Positions 1-7,459 are shown, counted from the stretch's first letter. The stretch: DNA of 17,397 bases from Methyloceanibacter sp. (GCA_025449615.1 JANWJA010000020.1:1-17397), one strand, 5' to 3'. The notes: a model not told the origin generated them from the sequence alone. Made by a program: numbers and translations.

Positions 1-184
1 TCCACGTGAAGATTGTCTGCCCGACCAGGAGCGGAATGAATCTCGGATCCCACCATCCGTAGAAGATGAGCGAGGCAAGAATCAGCGCGTATTCGCGGCC
101 TGTTGGCCGGTTGGCGAGCGCGTAGAAGGCGGCGAGCGTCGCAGGCAGAAAAATAAGGATGAAGCCCTGTGACTGAAACAACAT
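1..184 (-). CDS. MBOAT family O-acyltransferase (AlgI-like), N-terminal part only
   Basis: Read on the minus strand from an ATG at 184, the frame is open for 61 codons to the window edge. The peptide starts MLFQSQGFILIFLPATLAAF and later has LILASLIFYGWWDPRFIPLL. This is the classic start of AlgI/PatA-type MBOAT proteins: a first membrane helix, then the FYGWWDPRF motif opening the second. Family knowledge: these multi-pass inner-membrane proteins transfer acetyl groups, usually to secreted polysaccharides or peptidoglycan. A G-rich tract about 9 bases upstream of the ATG may be the ribosome site. The gene begins 22 bases after the ABC exporter stops, so the two probably share a transcript. 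The catalytic histidine lies outside the window, so activity and the glycan acted on cannot be judged. Confidence 0.85.
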   Translation of the reverse strand, partial: MLFQSQGFILIFLPATLAAFYALANRPTGREYALILASLIFYGWWDPRFIPLLVGQTIFTW

Positions 185-206
185 TGATCGTGCCCCCCGG
201 TAGTGC

Positions 207-2024
207 TCAGGGCGCGGCAGCCGCGGCCGGAACTGTCAGGGCGCCCCCGCCGCCAAGCGCAGAAATCCCCAAGCCACGAGCGCCAGCCCCTTCGCGCAGA
301 TGCACCACGTGATCGGCCAATTTCGTCAGGGACTTCTGATGCGAAACCACGAGGAGCGTTAGCTCCGGCTGCCATTGCCGAAGGTTGCGGATCACGGCCT
401 GCTCGGTCTTCTCGTCGAGCGCAGCCGTTGCCTCGTCCAGGATCAGGAGACGCGGCTCGAAAATCAAAGCGCGGGCCAGGGCAATGCGCTGGCGCTGGCC
501 GCCCGATAGTGCCGCGCCCCGCTCCGCAACGACCGTCGCCAGACCTTCGGGAAGGGCTTGGATGAAATCCCAGGCCTCCGCGGCTTCGAGCGCCTTGCGT
601 ATGCGCGCCTCGCTGATGCTCGTATCGCCGAGCGTCACATTGTTGAGAATGCTGTCGTGGAAGAGCAGGAAGTCTTGCGAGACGTAGCCCATCATCTCCC
701 GCCATTTGGCCAGGTCGAGTTGCTCCAGAGGCACGCCATCCACCAGGATGGAGCCGCTCTCCACGCGATGCAGACCGGTGAGAAGGTCGATCAGCGTGGT
801 CTTGCCGACGCCCGACGGCCCGAACAGCACCGTCATCTTTCCCGCGGGAATATTCAAATTGGCATGACTCAGCACGGGCTTCCGCGCGTGCGAGAAATTC
901 GCATCGCGGAACTCGACGCCGTGTTCAAGCGTCGGCGCGAAGCTGCCCTCGTTCCGCTCGGCGGCTTCATGGGCTTTCTCGAGGCCGTCTTGCAGCCGCT
1001 CGAGGATCTGGCCGAAAGTGACCGCGGAGAGATAATTCCGCTGCGCCCGCGCAATCTTGCCCGAGACTCGATAGAGAATCGTGCCCATCAGCAGAATATT
1101 GTGGATCGGCTCGTGCAGCGTCGTCGCCGCCAGGATCATGGCGAGATTGGTGAGGATGGCCAGGACCGGCTCTTGCAGGACGGGGATCGCTTGCGAAGTG
1201 ACGAGAACACGGCGCGTCACGCTCTCCATCTCATGTGTCTGTCGTTCCAACTGCGAGCCGAGTAGGTCGATTTTCGCGGTGGCCTTGAGCGGTTTAATGC
1301 CGGCGAGCGTGTCGGCCAACAGGCCCGTGAGCGAGGTCGTCATGCCGCTTTGCTGCCGCGCCGCCCATTTCGCCCGACGCACCGGGAGATGCAACAGGAA
1401 CAGCGCCGACGATCCGATCAACAGCGCGAGAATGGCGAGCCGCCAAGATACGAGGAGCGCAAGGCCGAGATAGGCAGCGCATTGCGCCAGGTCCGCAAAG
1501 AGATGGGCGGAATGAAGATAGGCCATGCATCCGCGCTGTGGCTCCGTACCAATCGAATGCGCGACACGGCCCAAGCGTTGCCGCGCGAAATGCTTCCACT
1601 CGGTGTTGAGCTGTCCGCGGATCAGGGCCAGACGAAGCTCCGTCGTGGATTTGGCGACCAAGGCGCCGACATGGCGCATCGCGATCAGCAGCAGGCCCGC
1701 CTTCAAGGAGATTGCGAGGATCATCAAGCCGATCAGAATCGGCACCTCAGCCGAAAGGCCGATGGTCTGCAGCGCACTCTCGAAGGCGCGGCCGAAATGG
1801 GTGTTGCTGTGCTCGCCATGGGTCGCGAGCATGATCAACGGCAACAGGGTCGCGACGCCTAATCCTTCGGCGACGCTGGCCGCCACGAGGCACAACGCGA
1901 TATCGAAGCGCCAGCCGCGATCATCCCTCAGAATGTGCTTGATCAAGCCGGCCGTAAAGCGCAGCGAGTTGCTTGTCAAATAAGTCGGCGCGGCCCGCGT
2001 GACCTCAGCGGCGGCAGTAGGCAA
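207..2024 (-). CDS. ABC exporter, fused permease and ATPase (MsbA/PglK type)
   Basis: A 605-residue half-transporter that should work as a homodimer in the inner membrane. Residues about 35-345 form the membrane domain, with clear hydrophobic segments near 40-66, 93-117, 176-212 and 285-302. Residues about 365-580 form the ATPase: Walker A GPSGVGKTT (402-410), Q-loop VSQD (Q450), signature LSGGQ (506-510), Walker B LLILDEA (526-532) and the switch histidine H562. All catalytic residues are present, so it should be active. The start is a TTG at 2024, chosen because GGGGAG lies 8 bases upstream and no ATG is near. The C-terminus ends in an odd Gly/Ala-rich tail (about 580-605). The following MBOAT gene suggests export of a glycan or lipid-linked sugar. 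The substrate is inferred; drug or lipid export cannot be excluded. Confidence 0.9.
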   Translation of the reverse strand: MPTAAAEVTRAAPTYLTSNSLRFTAGLIKHILRDDRGWRFDIALCLVAASVAEGLGVATLLPLIMLATHGEHSNTHFGRAFESALQTIGLSAEVPILIGLMILAISLKAGLLLIAMRHVGALVAKSTTELRLALIRGQLNTEWKHFARQRLGRVAHSIGTEPQRGCMAYLHSAHLFADLAQCAAYLGLALLVSWRLAILALLIGSSALFLLHLPVRRAKWAARQQSGMTTSLTGLLADTLAGIKPLKATAKIDLLGSQLERQTHEMESVTRRVLVTSQAIPVLQEPVLAILTNLAMILAATTLHEPIHNILLMGTILYRVSGKIARAQRNYLSAVTFGQILERLQDGLEKAHEAAERNEGSFAPTLEHGVEFRDANFSHARKPVLSHANLNIPAGKMTVLFGPSGVGKTTLIDLLTGLHRVESGSILVDGVPLEQLDLAKWREMMGYVSQDFLLFHDSILNNVTLGDTSISEARIRKALEAAEAWDFIQALPEGLATVVAERGAALSGGQRQRIALARALIFEPRLLILDEATAALDEKTEQAVIRNLRQWQPELTLLVVSHQKSLTKLADHVVHLREGAGARGLGISALGGGGALTVPAAAAAP

Positions 2025-2040
2025 GGTCCCGTCTCCCCCT

Positions 2041-2073
2041 GAATCGTTAGGGTAAACCCTACTGATTCAGTAG
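2041..2073. promoter_or_regulatory. Two overlapping palindromes with GANTC sites upstream of the ABC exporter
   Basis: TAGGGT-AA-ACCCTA (2048-2061) overlaps CTACTG-ATT-CAGTAG (2059-2073). Both arms are perfect in each. They lie 24 to 49 bases before the exporter start codon, in the only intergenic space available for its promoter. GANTC, the CcrM methylation target of alphaproteobacteria, occurs at 2041-2045 and at the centre of the second palindrome (2064-2068). This could be an operator or a 5' UTR hairpin; no particular regulator is recognised. Confidence 0.4.
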
Positions 2074-2157
2074 AGATTAGCAATGGACGGATTTTTCTAA
2101 TTTCGTCAGGGCATTAGGATGGGATTGCGCGTTCGCGACCGGGCTAAACGGCCGGCA

Positions 2158-2391
2158 TCAGTCGCGGTCGACCAGGCCCGTGGCGCCTTCTTTCTTGGCG
2201 CAATGGACGCAGCAATAGATCACGTCGCCATGCTGCACGCCGTGGCCGATGATGCGGCAGCTGCAATGCGGGCAGATTGGCGCGAGCGTCGCGATCGCGC
2301 ATTCAAAGGAGTCGAACACTAGGGTGCGGCCGCCCATGCTGACCTCGAAGCTCTGGTCGTAGTTGTTGCCGCAATGTGCGCATTTCCCCAT
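2158..2391 (-). CDS. Cysteine-rich zinc-binding microprotein, prokaryotic-metallothionein-like
   Basis: A 77-residue protein starting at the ATG at 2391, chosen because GGGAGGT lies 6 bases upstream; a longer frame to 2448 has no such support. It has nine cysteines: C4 and C7 as CAHC, C31 in FDSFECA, C40/C43/C45 as CPHCSC, and C60/C61/C64 as YCCVHCA, plus several histidines. The N-terminal half looks like a small treble-clef or TRASH-like finger. The second half (CxxCxC, then YCxxxCA) resembles the core of bacterial metallothioneins. Probable role: binding one or two zinc ions, for metal storage or as a small adaptor. I recall similar short proteins being annotated as hypothetical or as prokaryotic metallothionein. 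There is no signal peptide or membrane segment. It has its own candidate promoter downstream of polA. Confidence 0.75.
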   Translation of the reverse strand: MGKCAHCGNNYDQSFEVSMGGRTLVFDSFECAIATLAPICPHCSCRIIGHGVQHGDVIYCCVHCAKKEGATGLVDRD

Positions 2392-2433
2392 GGCTGTACC
2401 TCCCGGCTCATGCTGTGAGAACGGACTGTCGGA

Positions 2434-2442
2434 ATTGTAGCA
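2434..2442 (-). promoter_or_regulatory. Extended -10 element for the cysteine-rich microprotein
   Basis: On the minus strand this reads TGC-TACAAT, a TGn extended -10 with five of six consensus bases. No good -35 is visible, as expected for extended -10 promoters. A start site near 2427 would give a leader of about 36 bases carrying the strong GGGAGGT ribosome site. It would let the gene be expressed independently of polA. Confidence 0.4.
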
Positions 2443-2475
2443 TCCCACGAGGTCGGGGAGGGGACGAACGTACCC

Positions 2476-5439
2476 CTAATGCGCGGCTTCCCAATTGTCA
2501 CCGGAGCGGGCATCGACCTTCAGCGGCACCTTCAATTTGAGCACCGGCTCCGGCGCCGCCTCCATCACGGCCTTCGCCACCTCCATGGTCTTGTCGACCT
2601 CGGCCTCGTCCGCTTCGAACACGAGCTCGTCGTGGACCTGCAGCAACATGCGTGAGGACAGCCCGGCTTCAGCGAGCGCCGCCGGAATGCGGATCATGGC
2701 GCGGCGAATGATGTCGGCTGCGCTCCCTTGAATCGGCGCATTGATCGCGGCGCGCTCGAAATTCCCACGCAAGGATGGGTTCTTGGTGTTGATCTCCGGG
2801 TAATGCACCTTCCGCCCGAATAGCGTCTTGACGAAGCCGGTGCGGCGCGCCTCGACCTTCATCGCTTCCATATAATCGCGGATGCCGGGGAAGCGCTCGA
2901 AATAGGTGTTGATGTAAGTCGCCGCCTCGCCGCGATCGATGCCGAGCTGCGCCGCAAGCCCAAAGGCGGAAATGCCGTAGATGATGCCGAAATTGATCGC
3001 CTTGGCGCGGCGGCGGATATTCGGGTCCATGCCTTCGATGGCCACGCCGAACATCTCTGATGCCGTCATGGCGTGAATGTCGAGACCGTCGGCAAACGCT
3101 TGGCGGAGCGTCGGCGTGTCCGCCATGTGTGCCAACACGCGAAGCTCGATCTGGCTGTAATCGGCGCTGATCAGCTTCTTGCCTTTGTCGGCAATGAAGG
3201 CCTTGCGGATCGAGCGGCCTTCCGCGGTGCGGATCGGGATGTTCTGCAAATTCGGCTCGACCGATGACAGCCGCCCGGTCGTCGTCGCGGCTAGTGCGTA
3301 AGAGGTATGCACGCGGCCCGTCTGCGGATGGATATAGGTCGGCAGCGCGTCGGTATAGGTGCTCTTGAGCTTCGCCAGCAGCCGCCAGTCGAGCACTTTG
3401 CGCGGCAGCTCGTGGCCCTGCGCAACGAGTTCTTCGAGCGCGCTTGCATCCGTGCTCCACGCGCCGGTCTTGGTGCGTTTGCCTCCAGGCAGGCTCATCT
3501 TGTCGAACAGGATTTCGCCGAGCTGCTTCGGCGAGCCGATATTGAAATCCTCGCCCGCCAGCTCCCGGATTTCGTCTTCGAGCCGCGCCAGCGTCTGCGC
3601 GAACGAGCCGGAGAGGCCCGCGAGCGTGGCGCGGTCGACCTTGACCCCTGTCTGCTCCATCAGCGCCAGCACCGGCGCCAGCGGCCGCTCCAACGTCTCA
3701 TACACCGTGGTGACGCGTTCGGCCGCAAGCCGCGGCTTCAACACGAGCCAAAGTCTCAAGCCGATATCCGCTTCTTCGCCCGCATATTCGGCGGCGCGCG
3801 CCACCGGGACATGCTCGAGGCTCAAAGTGGATTTGCCGCTGCCCATCACCTCTTTCTGGGTGAGGCAGGTGTAGTTGAGCAAGGAGCCCGCGAGCTGCTC
3901 CGGCAGATGCTCGGCGCGGCCGGCGTCGAGCGCATAGGACATCAGGCAGGGATCGTCGATTGCCGTGAGTGCGATGCCGTAGCGGGACAGCGCCACCATA
4001 TCGAATTTGGCGTTCTGCACGATCTTGAGCACGCTTTCGTCTTCGAGCAGCGGCTTCAGCACATCGAGCGCGTCGCGCATCTTGATCTGCGGCGCCTCGC
4101 CCTCGCCGCCGAGATCGAGTCCTTCGCCGCTGCGGTGCGCGAGCGGCACATAGGCCGCATGTCCCGGCACGATGGCAAAGGCGATTCCGATCAGTTCGCC
4201 CTGCATCGGGTCTGCCGAGTTCAGTTTAGCGCGAAAAGAGAGATGTCCCTGGTAGCGCGCGGTGTCGATCAAGTCGGTGAGACGGGAAAGCTCGGTCACG
4301 GTCTCGTAGCTCGACCGATTGAATCCGAGACTGCCGAGTTGGCTCGCGAGATTGGCCGCGAGCGCCGCCGGCGAACCTCCGTCTCCCGCTCTATCGACGA
4401 TGGTGCGAGATGCGACAAATCCCCCCGCCGGCATCTTGCGCAACGGATGATCGTAGGCGCTCTCGCGCTTGCGCGTGTCCTTCCGTGGCGGACCCGCTTC
4501 GCTTTGCGGCAGCTCCGCGCCGAGGCCTTCAGCCACGCGACGCAGCAGCGTAGTGAATTCGAGCTTGCGCATGAAGTTGCTCAGCGTCTCGGGCTCGGGC
4601 TGGCGAACCCCGGTCGCTTCGATCGGCACCTCCAGGGGAACGTTGGAATCGAGGATCACCAGGGTACGCGACAGCCGCGCTTGGTCCGCGTAGGTGATCA
4701 GGCTCTCTCGCCGCTTTTGCTGTTTGACCTCGGAAGCACGCGCGAGCAGCGTGTCGAGATCGCCATATTCGTTGATCAGGAGCGCCGCGGTCTTCACCCC
4801 GATGCCCGGCACGCCCGGCACGTTATCGGTGGAATCGCCCATCAAGGCCTGCACCTCGATCACCTTCGAAGGCGGCACGCCGAAACGCTCGAGCACCTCG
4901 ACCTCGCCGATCACCTTGTTCTTCATCGTGTCGTACATGCGAATGCCCGGCCGCACGAGTTGCATCAAATCCTTGTCGGAGGAGACGATGGTCACGTCGG
5001 CGCCGGCTTGCAGCGCCTGGATGGCATAGGTCGCGATCAAATCGTCGGCCTCGTATCCTTCCATCTCGATGCAGGCGACGTTGAACGCCTTCACCGCGTC
5101 GCGGATCAGCGGAAATTGCGGGATGAGGTCCTCGGGCAGCTCTGGGCGGTTCGCCTTGTAACCGTCGAACAAATCGTTGCGGAAGGTGCGCGCCGAGTAA
5201 TCGAAGATCACCGCGAGATGTGTCGGCGGGCTGAGTTCGCCCGTCTCCCGCAAGAGCTTCCATAACATGCCGCAGAAGCCGTGCACCGCGCCCACGGGCA
5301 GCCCGTCGGATGGCCGGGTGAGCGGGGGCAGCGCGTGATACGCCCGGAAAATATACCCCGAGCCGTCGACCAGATAGACGTGGTCGCCCTTTGCCACCGG
5401 TCGGCCGGCGGTCTGTTCTTGAGTGTCAGCAATTGCCAT
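2476..5439 (-). CDS. polA: DNA polymerase I with degenerate 3'-5' exonuclease site
   Basis: A 987-residue family A polymerase for Okazaki fragment processing and repair gap filling. The 5' nuclease domain (about 20-305) keeps VDGSGYIFRAYHAL, YKANRPE, EGYEADD, SSDKD and GDSTDNVPGVPGIG. The polymerase domain (about 590-987) keeps motif A DYSQIELR (D760), motif B RRRAKAINFGIIYG (K813, F817, Y821) and motif C VHDE (H936, D937, E938). The exonuclease fold is present (about 380-570), but the first motif, normally FDTET, reads FRAKL (R403, K405), and the third has Glu (E556) for the usual Asp after Y552. D480 of motif II remains. Proofreading is probably lost while the other two activities look intact. 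The ATG at 5439 has no clear Shine-Dalgarno sequence, but no better start precedes the conserved N-terminus. The ndh stop lies 75 bases upstream. Confidence 0.97.
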   Translation of the reverse strand: MAIADTQEQTAGRPVAKGDHVYLVDGSGYIFRAYHALPPLTRPSDGLPVGAVHGFCGMLWKLLRETGELSPPTHLAVIFDYSARTFRNDLFDGYKANRPELPEDLIPQFPLIRDAVKAFNVACIEMEGYEADDLIATYAIQALQAGADVTIVSSDKDLMQLVRPGIRMYDTMKNKVIGEVEVLERFGVPPSKVIEVQALMGDSTDNVPGVPGIGVKTAALLINEYGDLDTLLARASEVKQQKRRESLITYADQARLSRTLVILDSNVPLEVPIEATGVRQPEPETLSNFMRKLEFTTLLRRVAEGLGAELPQSEAGPPRKDTRKRESAYDHPLRKMPAGGFVASRTIVDRAGDGGSPAALAANLASQLGSLGFNRSSYETVTELSRLTDLIDTARYQGHLSFRAKLNSADPMQGELIGIAFAIVPGHAAYVPLAHRSGEGLDLGGEGEAPQIKMRDALDVLKPLLEDESVLKIVQNAKFDMVALSRYGIALTAIDDPCLMSYALDAGRAEHLPEQLAGSLLNYTCLTQKEVMGSGKSTLSLEHVPVARAAEYAGEEADIGLRLWLVLKPRLAAERVTTVYETLERPLAPVLALMEQTGVKVDRATLAGLSGSFAQTLARLEDEIRELAGEDFNIGSPKQLGEILFDKMSLPGGKRTKTGAWSTDASALEELVAQGHELPRKVLDWRLLAKLKSTYTDALPTYIHPQTGRVHTSYALAATTTGRLSSVEPNLQNIPIRTAEGRSIRKAFIADKGKKLISADYSQIELRVLAHMADTPTLRQAFADGLDIHAMTASEMFGVAIEGMDPNIRRRAKAINFGIIYGISAFGLAAQLGIDRGEAATYINTYFERFPGIRDYMEAMKVEARRTGFVKTLFGRKVHYPEINTKNPSLRGNFERAAINAPIQGSAADIIRRAMIRIPAALAEAGLSSRMLLQVHDELVFEADEAEVDKTMEVAKAVMEAAPEPVLKLKVPLKVDARSGDNWEAAH

Positions 5440-5464
5440 GATGGGAGGGAATATAGAGAGCGCG

Positions 5465-5493
5465 GAGGCGTTGGGGGAGGGGTGAGACGCCTC
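5465..5493. terminator. Inverted repeat between ndh and polA
   Basis: GAGGCGT (5465-5471) pairs perfectly with ACGCCTC (5487-5493) across a 15-base purine-rich loop. It lies after the ndh stop (5515) and before the polA start (5439) in the direction of transcription. No U-run follows, so it is a poor intrinsic terminator. It may attenuate or stabilise an ndh-polA transcript. Confidence 0.3.
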
Positions 5494-5514
5494 ATCCAGC
5501 GCAAATCTCCAGTG

Positions 5515-7176
5515 TCAGATTACGTTTTCCAGCTCTTCAATGGCCTCGGCGCTGCCCGGCGCAAATCCCTTGTCGGGACCCCCGAAGGTGCTCTCGATAT
5601 AGTCCTTGAAATAAGTGTCGAGCACCGGGAAGGCGCGCGCCAGCCGCGTGAAATCCCTCTGCGAGATCCACAGCACGATCGAATCCTCGAGTGCCACCAC
5701 GAGTCCGGTGCGGAGCGCGGATTTCAACAGCACGCGCTCACCGAAATGCTGGCCAGGTCCGAACACCTTCTCGAAATGCTCGCCAGTCTTGGGATTGTCG
5801 ATCGTGAGCTTCAGTGCGCCTTTGACCACGGTGTAGAAGCCGTCGATCAGCATGCCGGGCTCCAGCACCTTGTCGCCCTTGCGGTAATGGATGTAGCGGC
5901 TGCCCGGCTGCTGCGACTCGATCAGCACGATATTCGGCGGCACGATCGCGTTCAGCATCCAGCTCACCGCCACGCGAAGCTTAGTGGCAAACCCCGGCAG
6001 GAAGGACAGATAGAATCCGCGCCACAGCAGCCAGGCGAGCGTGCCGGAAAGTTTGAAGCCGTAGACTTCGGCGACGGCCTTGCTCATGCCAAGCGAGGCG
6101 AGCGACCCTCTCGAAGTATAGGCGAAAGGCATGAGCGGCTTCCCGTCCGCCTGGGCAATGATGTTCTTCGCCAGCTGGCGTCCCTCGCGCACAGCGAATT
6201 GCGCAGTCTGCGGCGCGTAATGCGTCGGATCCTCGCCCGGATGATTGACCAGCGGAATATCGGCCGCATCGCCCAGGGCCCAGACATGATCGTGACCCGG
6301 CACGCGCATATAGCGGTCGGTCTTGATGCGTCCCCAATGCATATCGAGGCCGAGTGAAGCAATCAGAGGATTGGGACTGTTGCCGATGGTGGCAACGATG
6401 GTCCGCGTCGGAATCACTGTGCCATCGGTCAACTCGACCGCGCTGTAGGTCGCGGCCTTGGTGCCGACACCGGTCTTAACGTCGATGCCGCGCATCTGCA
6501 TGCGCTTGGTCGCATAGTCCGCGAGGTCCGCCGGGAAAGTCGGGAGAATGCGGTTCGCATATTCGACCAGATAGACGCGGATCTCGTCCTGCTTGATGTT
6601 GTGATAATATTTTAGCGCGCGGCGGATCAGCTCGTTCACCTCCGAAACCGTCTCCACGCCGGTGAAGCCCGCGCCCGCGACGACGAACGTCAGCAGCTGT
6701 TGCTTCACCGCTTTGTCGGTGGTCACGTCCGCCGCCTCTAGGCAAGAGATGATATGCGTGCGCAGGCGGTGCGCGTCGGCAAGATTCTTCATCGTCAGCG
6801 CATGCTCGGTGAGACCGGGGAAGCGCTTGAGATCGACGCTCATGCCAAGCGCGATGACGAGCTCGTCATAGGGAAGATCGATCGGTATGCGGCGGAAACC
6901 CTGCACCACGGTCACTGCCCTCTTGTCGAAGTCTATGCCCATCACTTCCGCCTGGCGCACTTCGATACGCTGGAGCAATAGCCTGAGCGGCGTCACGGCG
7001 TCGGCGGAGTGGATCGTGGAGGCCGCGACCTCCGGCAGCAGCGGTTGGAACACGAAATAATTATTGGCGTTGATCAGTTCGACGTCGAACTGGTCGCGCC
7101 CATGGCGCTCCAGCTCCTTGGCGGCAAACACGCCGCCAAAGCCGCCGCCGATCACAATTACCTTCTTTTTGGCCAT
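5515..7176 (-). CDS. ndh: Type II NADH dehydrogenase with C-terminal cyclic-nucleotide-binding domain
   Basis: A 553-residue flavoprotein predicted to pass electrons from NADH to quinone at the inner membrane face without pumping protons. FAD is bound by GGGFGG (10-15) and by the later ALGDAADIP (300-308). NADH is bound by VAGAGFTGVE (166-175). QPLLPEVA (44-51) and the amphipathic membrane-anchor segment AWLLWRGFYLSFLPG (381-395) are typical of NDH-2. Plain NDH-2 proteins end near residue 430. Here about 120 residues follow that match the cNMP-binding (Crp-like) beta-roll, with HYRKGDKVLEPG (430-441), FYTVVKGALKL and a phosphate cassette FGERVLL...R (G479, E480, R489). The ATG at 7176 has GGAG 8 bases upstream. 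A ligand-regulated respiratory enzyme is inferred; a sulfide:quinone or other NDH-2-like oxidoreductase is less likely. Confidence 0.88.
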   Translation of the reverse strand: MAKKKVIVIGGGFGGVFAAKELERHGRDQFDVELINANNYFVFQPLLPEVAASTIHSADAVTPLRLLLQRIEVRQAEVMGIDFDKRAVTVVQGFRRIPIDLPYDELVIALGMSVDLKRFPGLTEHALTMKNLADAHRLRTHIISCLEAADVTTDKAVKQQLLTFVVAGAGFTGVETVSEVNELIRRALKYYHNIKQDEIRVYLVEYANRILPTFPADLADYATKRMQMRGIDVKTGVGTKAATYSAVELTDGTVIPTRTIVATIGNSPNPLIASLGLDMHWGRIKTDRYMRVPGHDHVWALGDAADIPLVNHPGEDPTHYAPQTAQFAVREGRQLAKNIIAQADGKPLMPFAYTSRGSLASLGMSKAVAEVYGFKLSGTLAWLLWRGFYLSFLPGFATKLRVAVSWMLNAIVPPNIVLIESQQPGSRYIHYRKGDKVLEPGMLIDGFYTVVKGALKLTIDNPKTGEHFEKVFGPGQHFGERVLLKSALRTGLVVALEDSIVLWISQRDFTRLARAFPVLDTYFKDYIESTFGGPDKGFAPGSAEAIEELENVI

Positions 7177-7200
7177 AATCCGCTCCGCATGTAGGGCCCA

Positions 7201-7228
7201 TACCTACGCCGTTGTCGAAAAGCGTCAA
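7201..7228 (-). promoter_or_regulatory. Candidate sigma70-type promoter for ndh
   Basis: On the minus strand, TTGACG (7223-7228) and TAGGTA (7201-7206) are separated by 16 bases. Transcription would start near 7194, leaving a leader of about 18 bases that contains the ndh ribosome site. The -35 is near consensus; the -10 is weak. Confidence 0.4.
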
Positions 7229-7344
7229 GTCGTGCCTAGGGGCGCAAGAAGCCGCACCTTGCCGCGGTAAAGATGCTGAAATCCAAGCCGCGTCAGAAAT
7301 ATAGGTTGTGCATCGACTCGATAGTAGGTGCGCCTCTACCGGCG

Positions 7345-7373
7345 TTGCTTAACCGGCCCGGTTTGACTACGTT
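7345..7373 (+). promoter_or_regulatory. Candidate promoter of tRNA-Arg with a palindrome in its spacer
   Basis: TTGCTT (7345-7350) and TACGTT (7368-7373) are spaced by 17 bases, which puts the start a few bases before the tRNA 5' end at 7383. The spacer begins with a perfect palindrome, AACCGG-C-CCGGTT (7351-7363). The boxes are only moderate matches, but position and spacing fit well. Confidence 0.35.
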
Positions 7374-7382
7374 CCCCTCGAA

Positions 7383-7459
7383 GCACCCGTAGCTCAGTTG
7401 GATAGAGCGTTGCCCTCCGAAGGCAGAGGTCACAGGTTCGAATCCTGTCGGGTGCGCCA
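7383..7459 (+). tRNA. tRNA-Arg, anticodon CCG
   Basis: A complete 77-base cloverleaf with the CCA encoded. The acceptor arms GCACCCG and CGGGTGC pair perfectly, followed by discriminator G and CCA (7457-7459). The D stem is GCTC/GAGC, and the anticodon stem TTGCC/GGCAG encloses the loop CTCCGAA. This gives anticodon CCG, which reads the arginine codon CGG. The T arm is ACAGG-TTCGAAT-CCTGT. CGG is likely a common codon in such a GC-rich genome. No integrase or attachment duplication is seen at its 3' end. Confidence 0.97.

Noticed and set aside
2158..2448. Longer 96-residue form of the cysteine-rich microprotein
   Set aside because: The added 19 residues run through the likely promoter and have no ribosome site, while the ATG at 2391 has GGGAGGT at ideal spacing.
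2460..2476. GGGGAC...CCCC hairpin at the polA stop as a terminator
   Set aside because: The loop is tiny or the stem is bulged, there is no U-run, and it overlaps the stop codon; too weak to call.
3307..5265. 652-codon open frame on the plus strand opposite polA
   Set aside because: It is antisense to a fully recognisable polA. The composition is Arg/His/Glu-rich, as expected from the complement of GC-rich codons, with no domain or ribosome site.
5281..6357. 358-codon plus-strand frame opposite polA start and ndh
   Set aside because: It runs antisense to two genuine genes and their intergenic region, with shadow-type composition.
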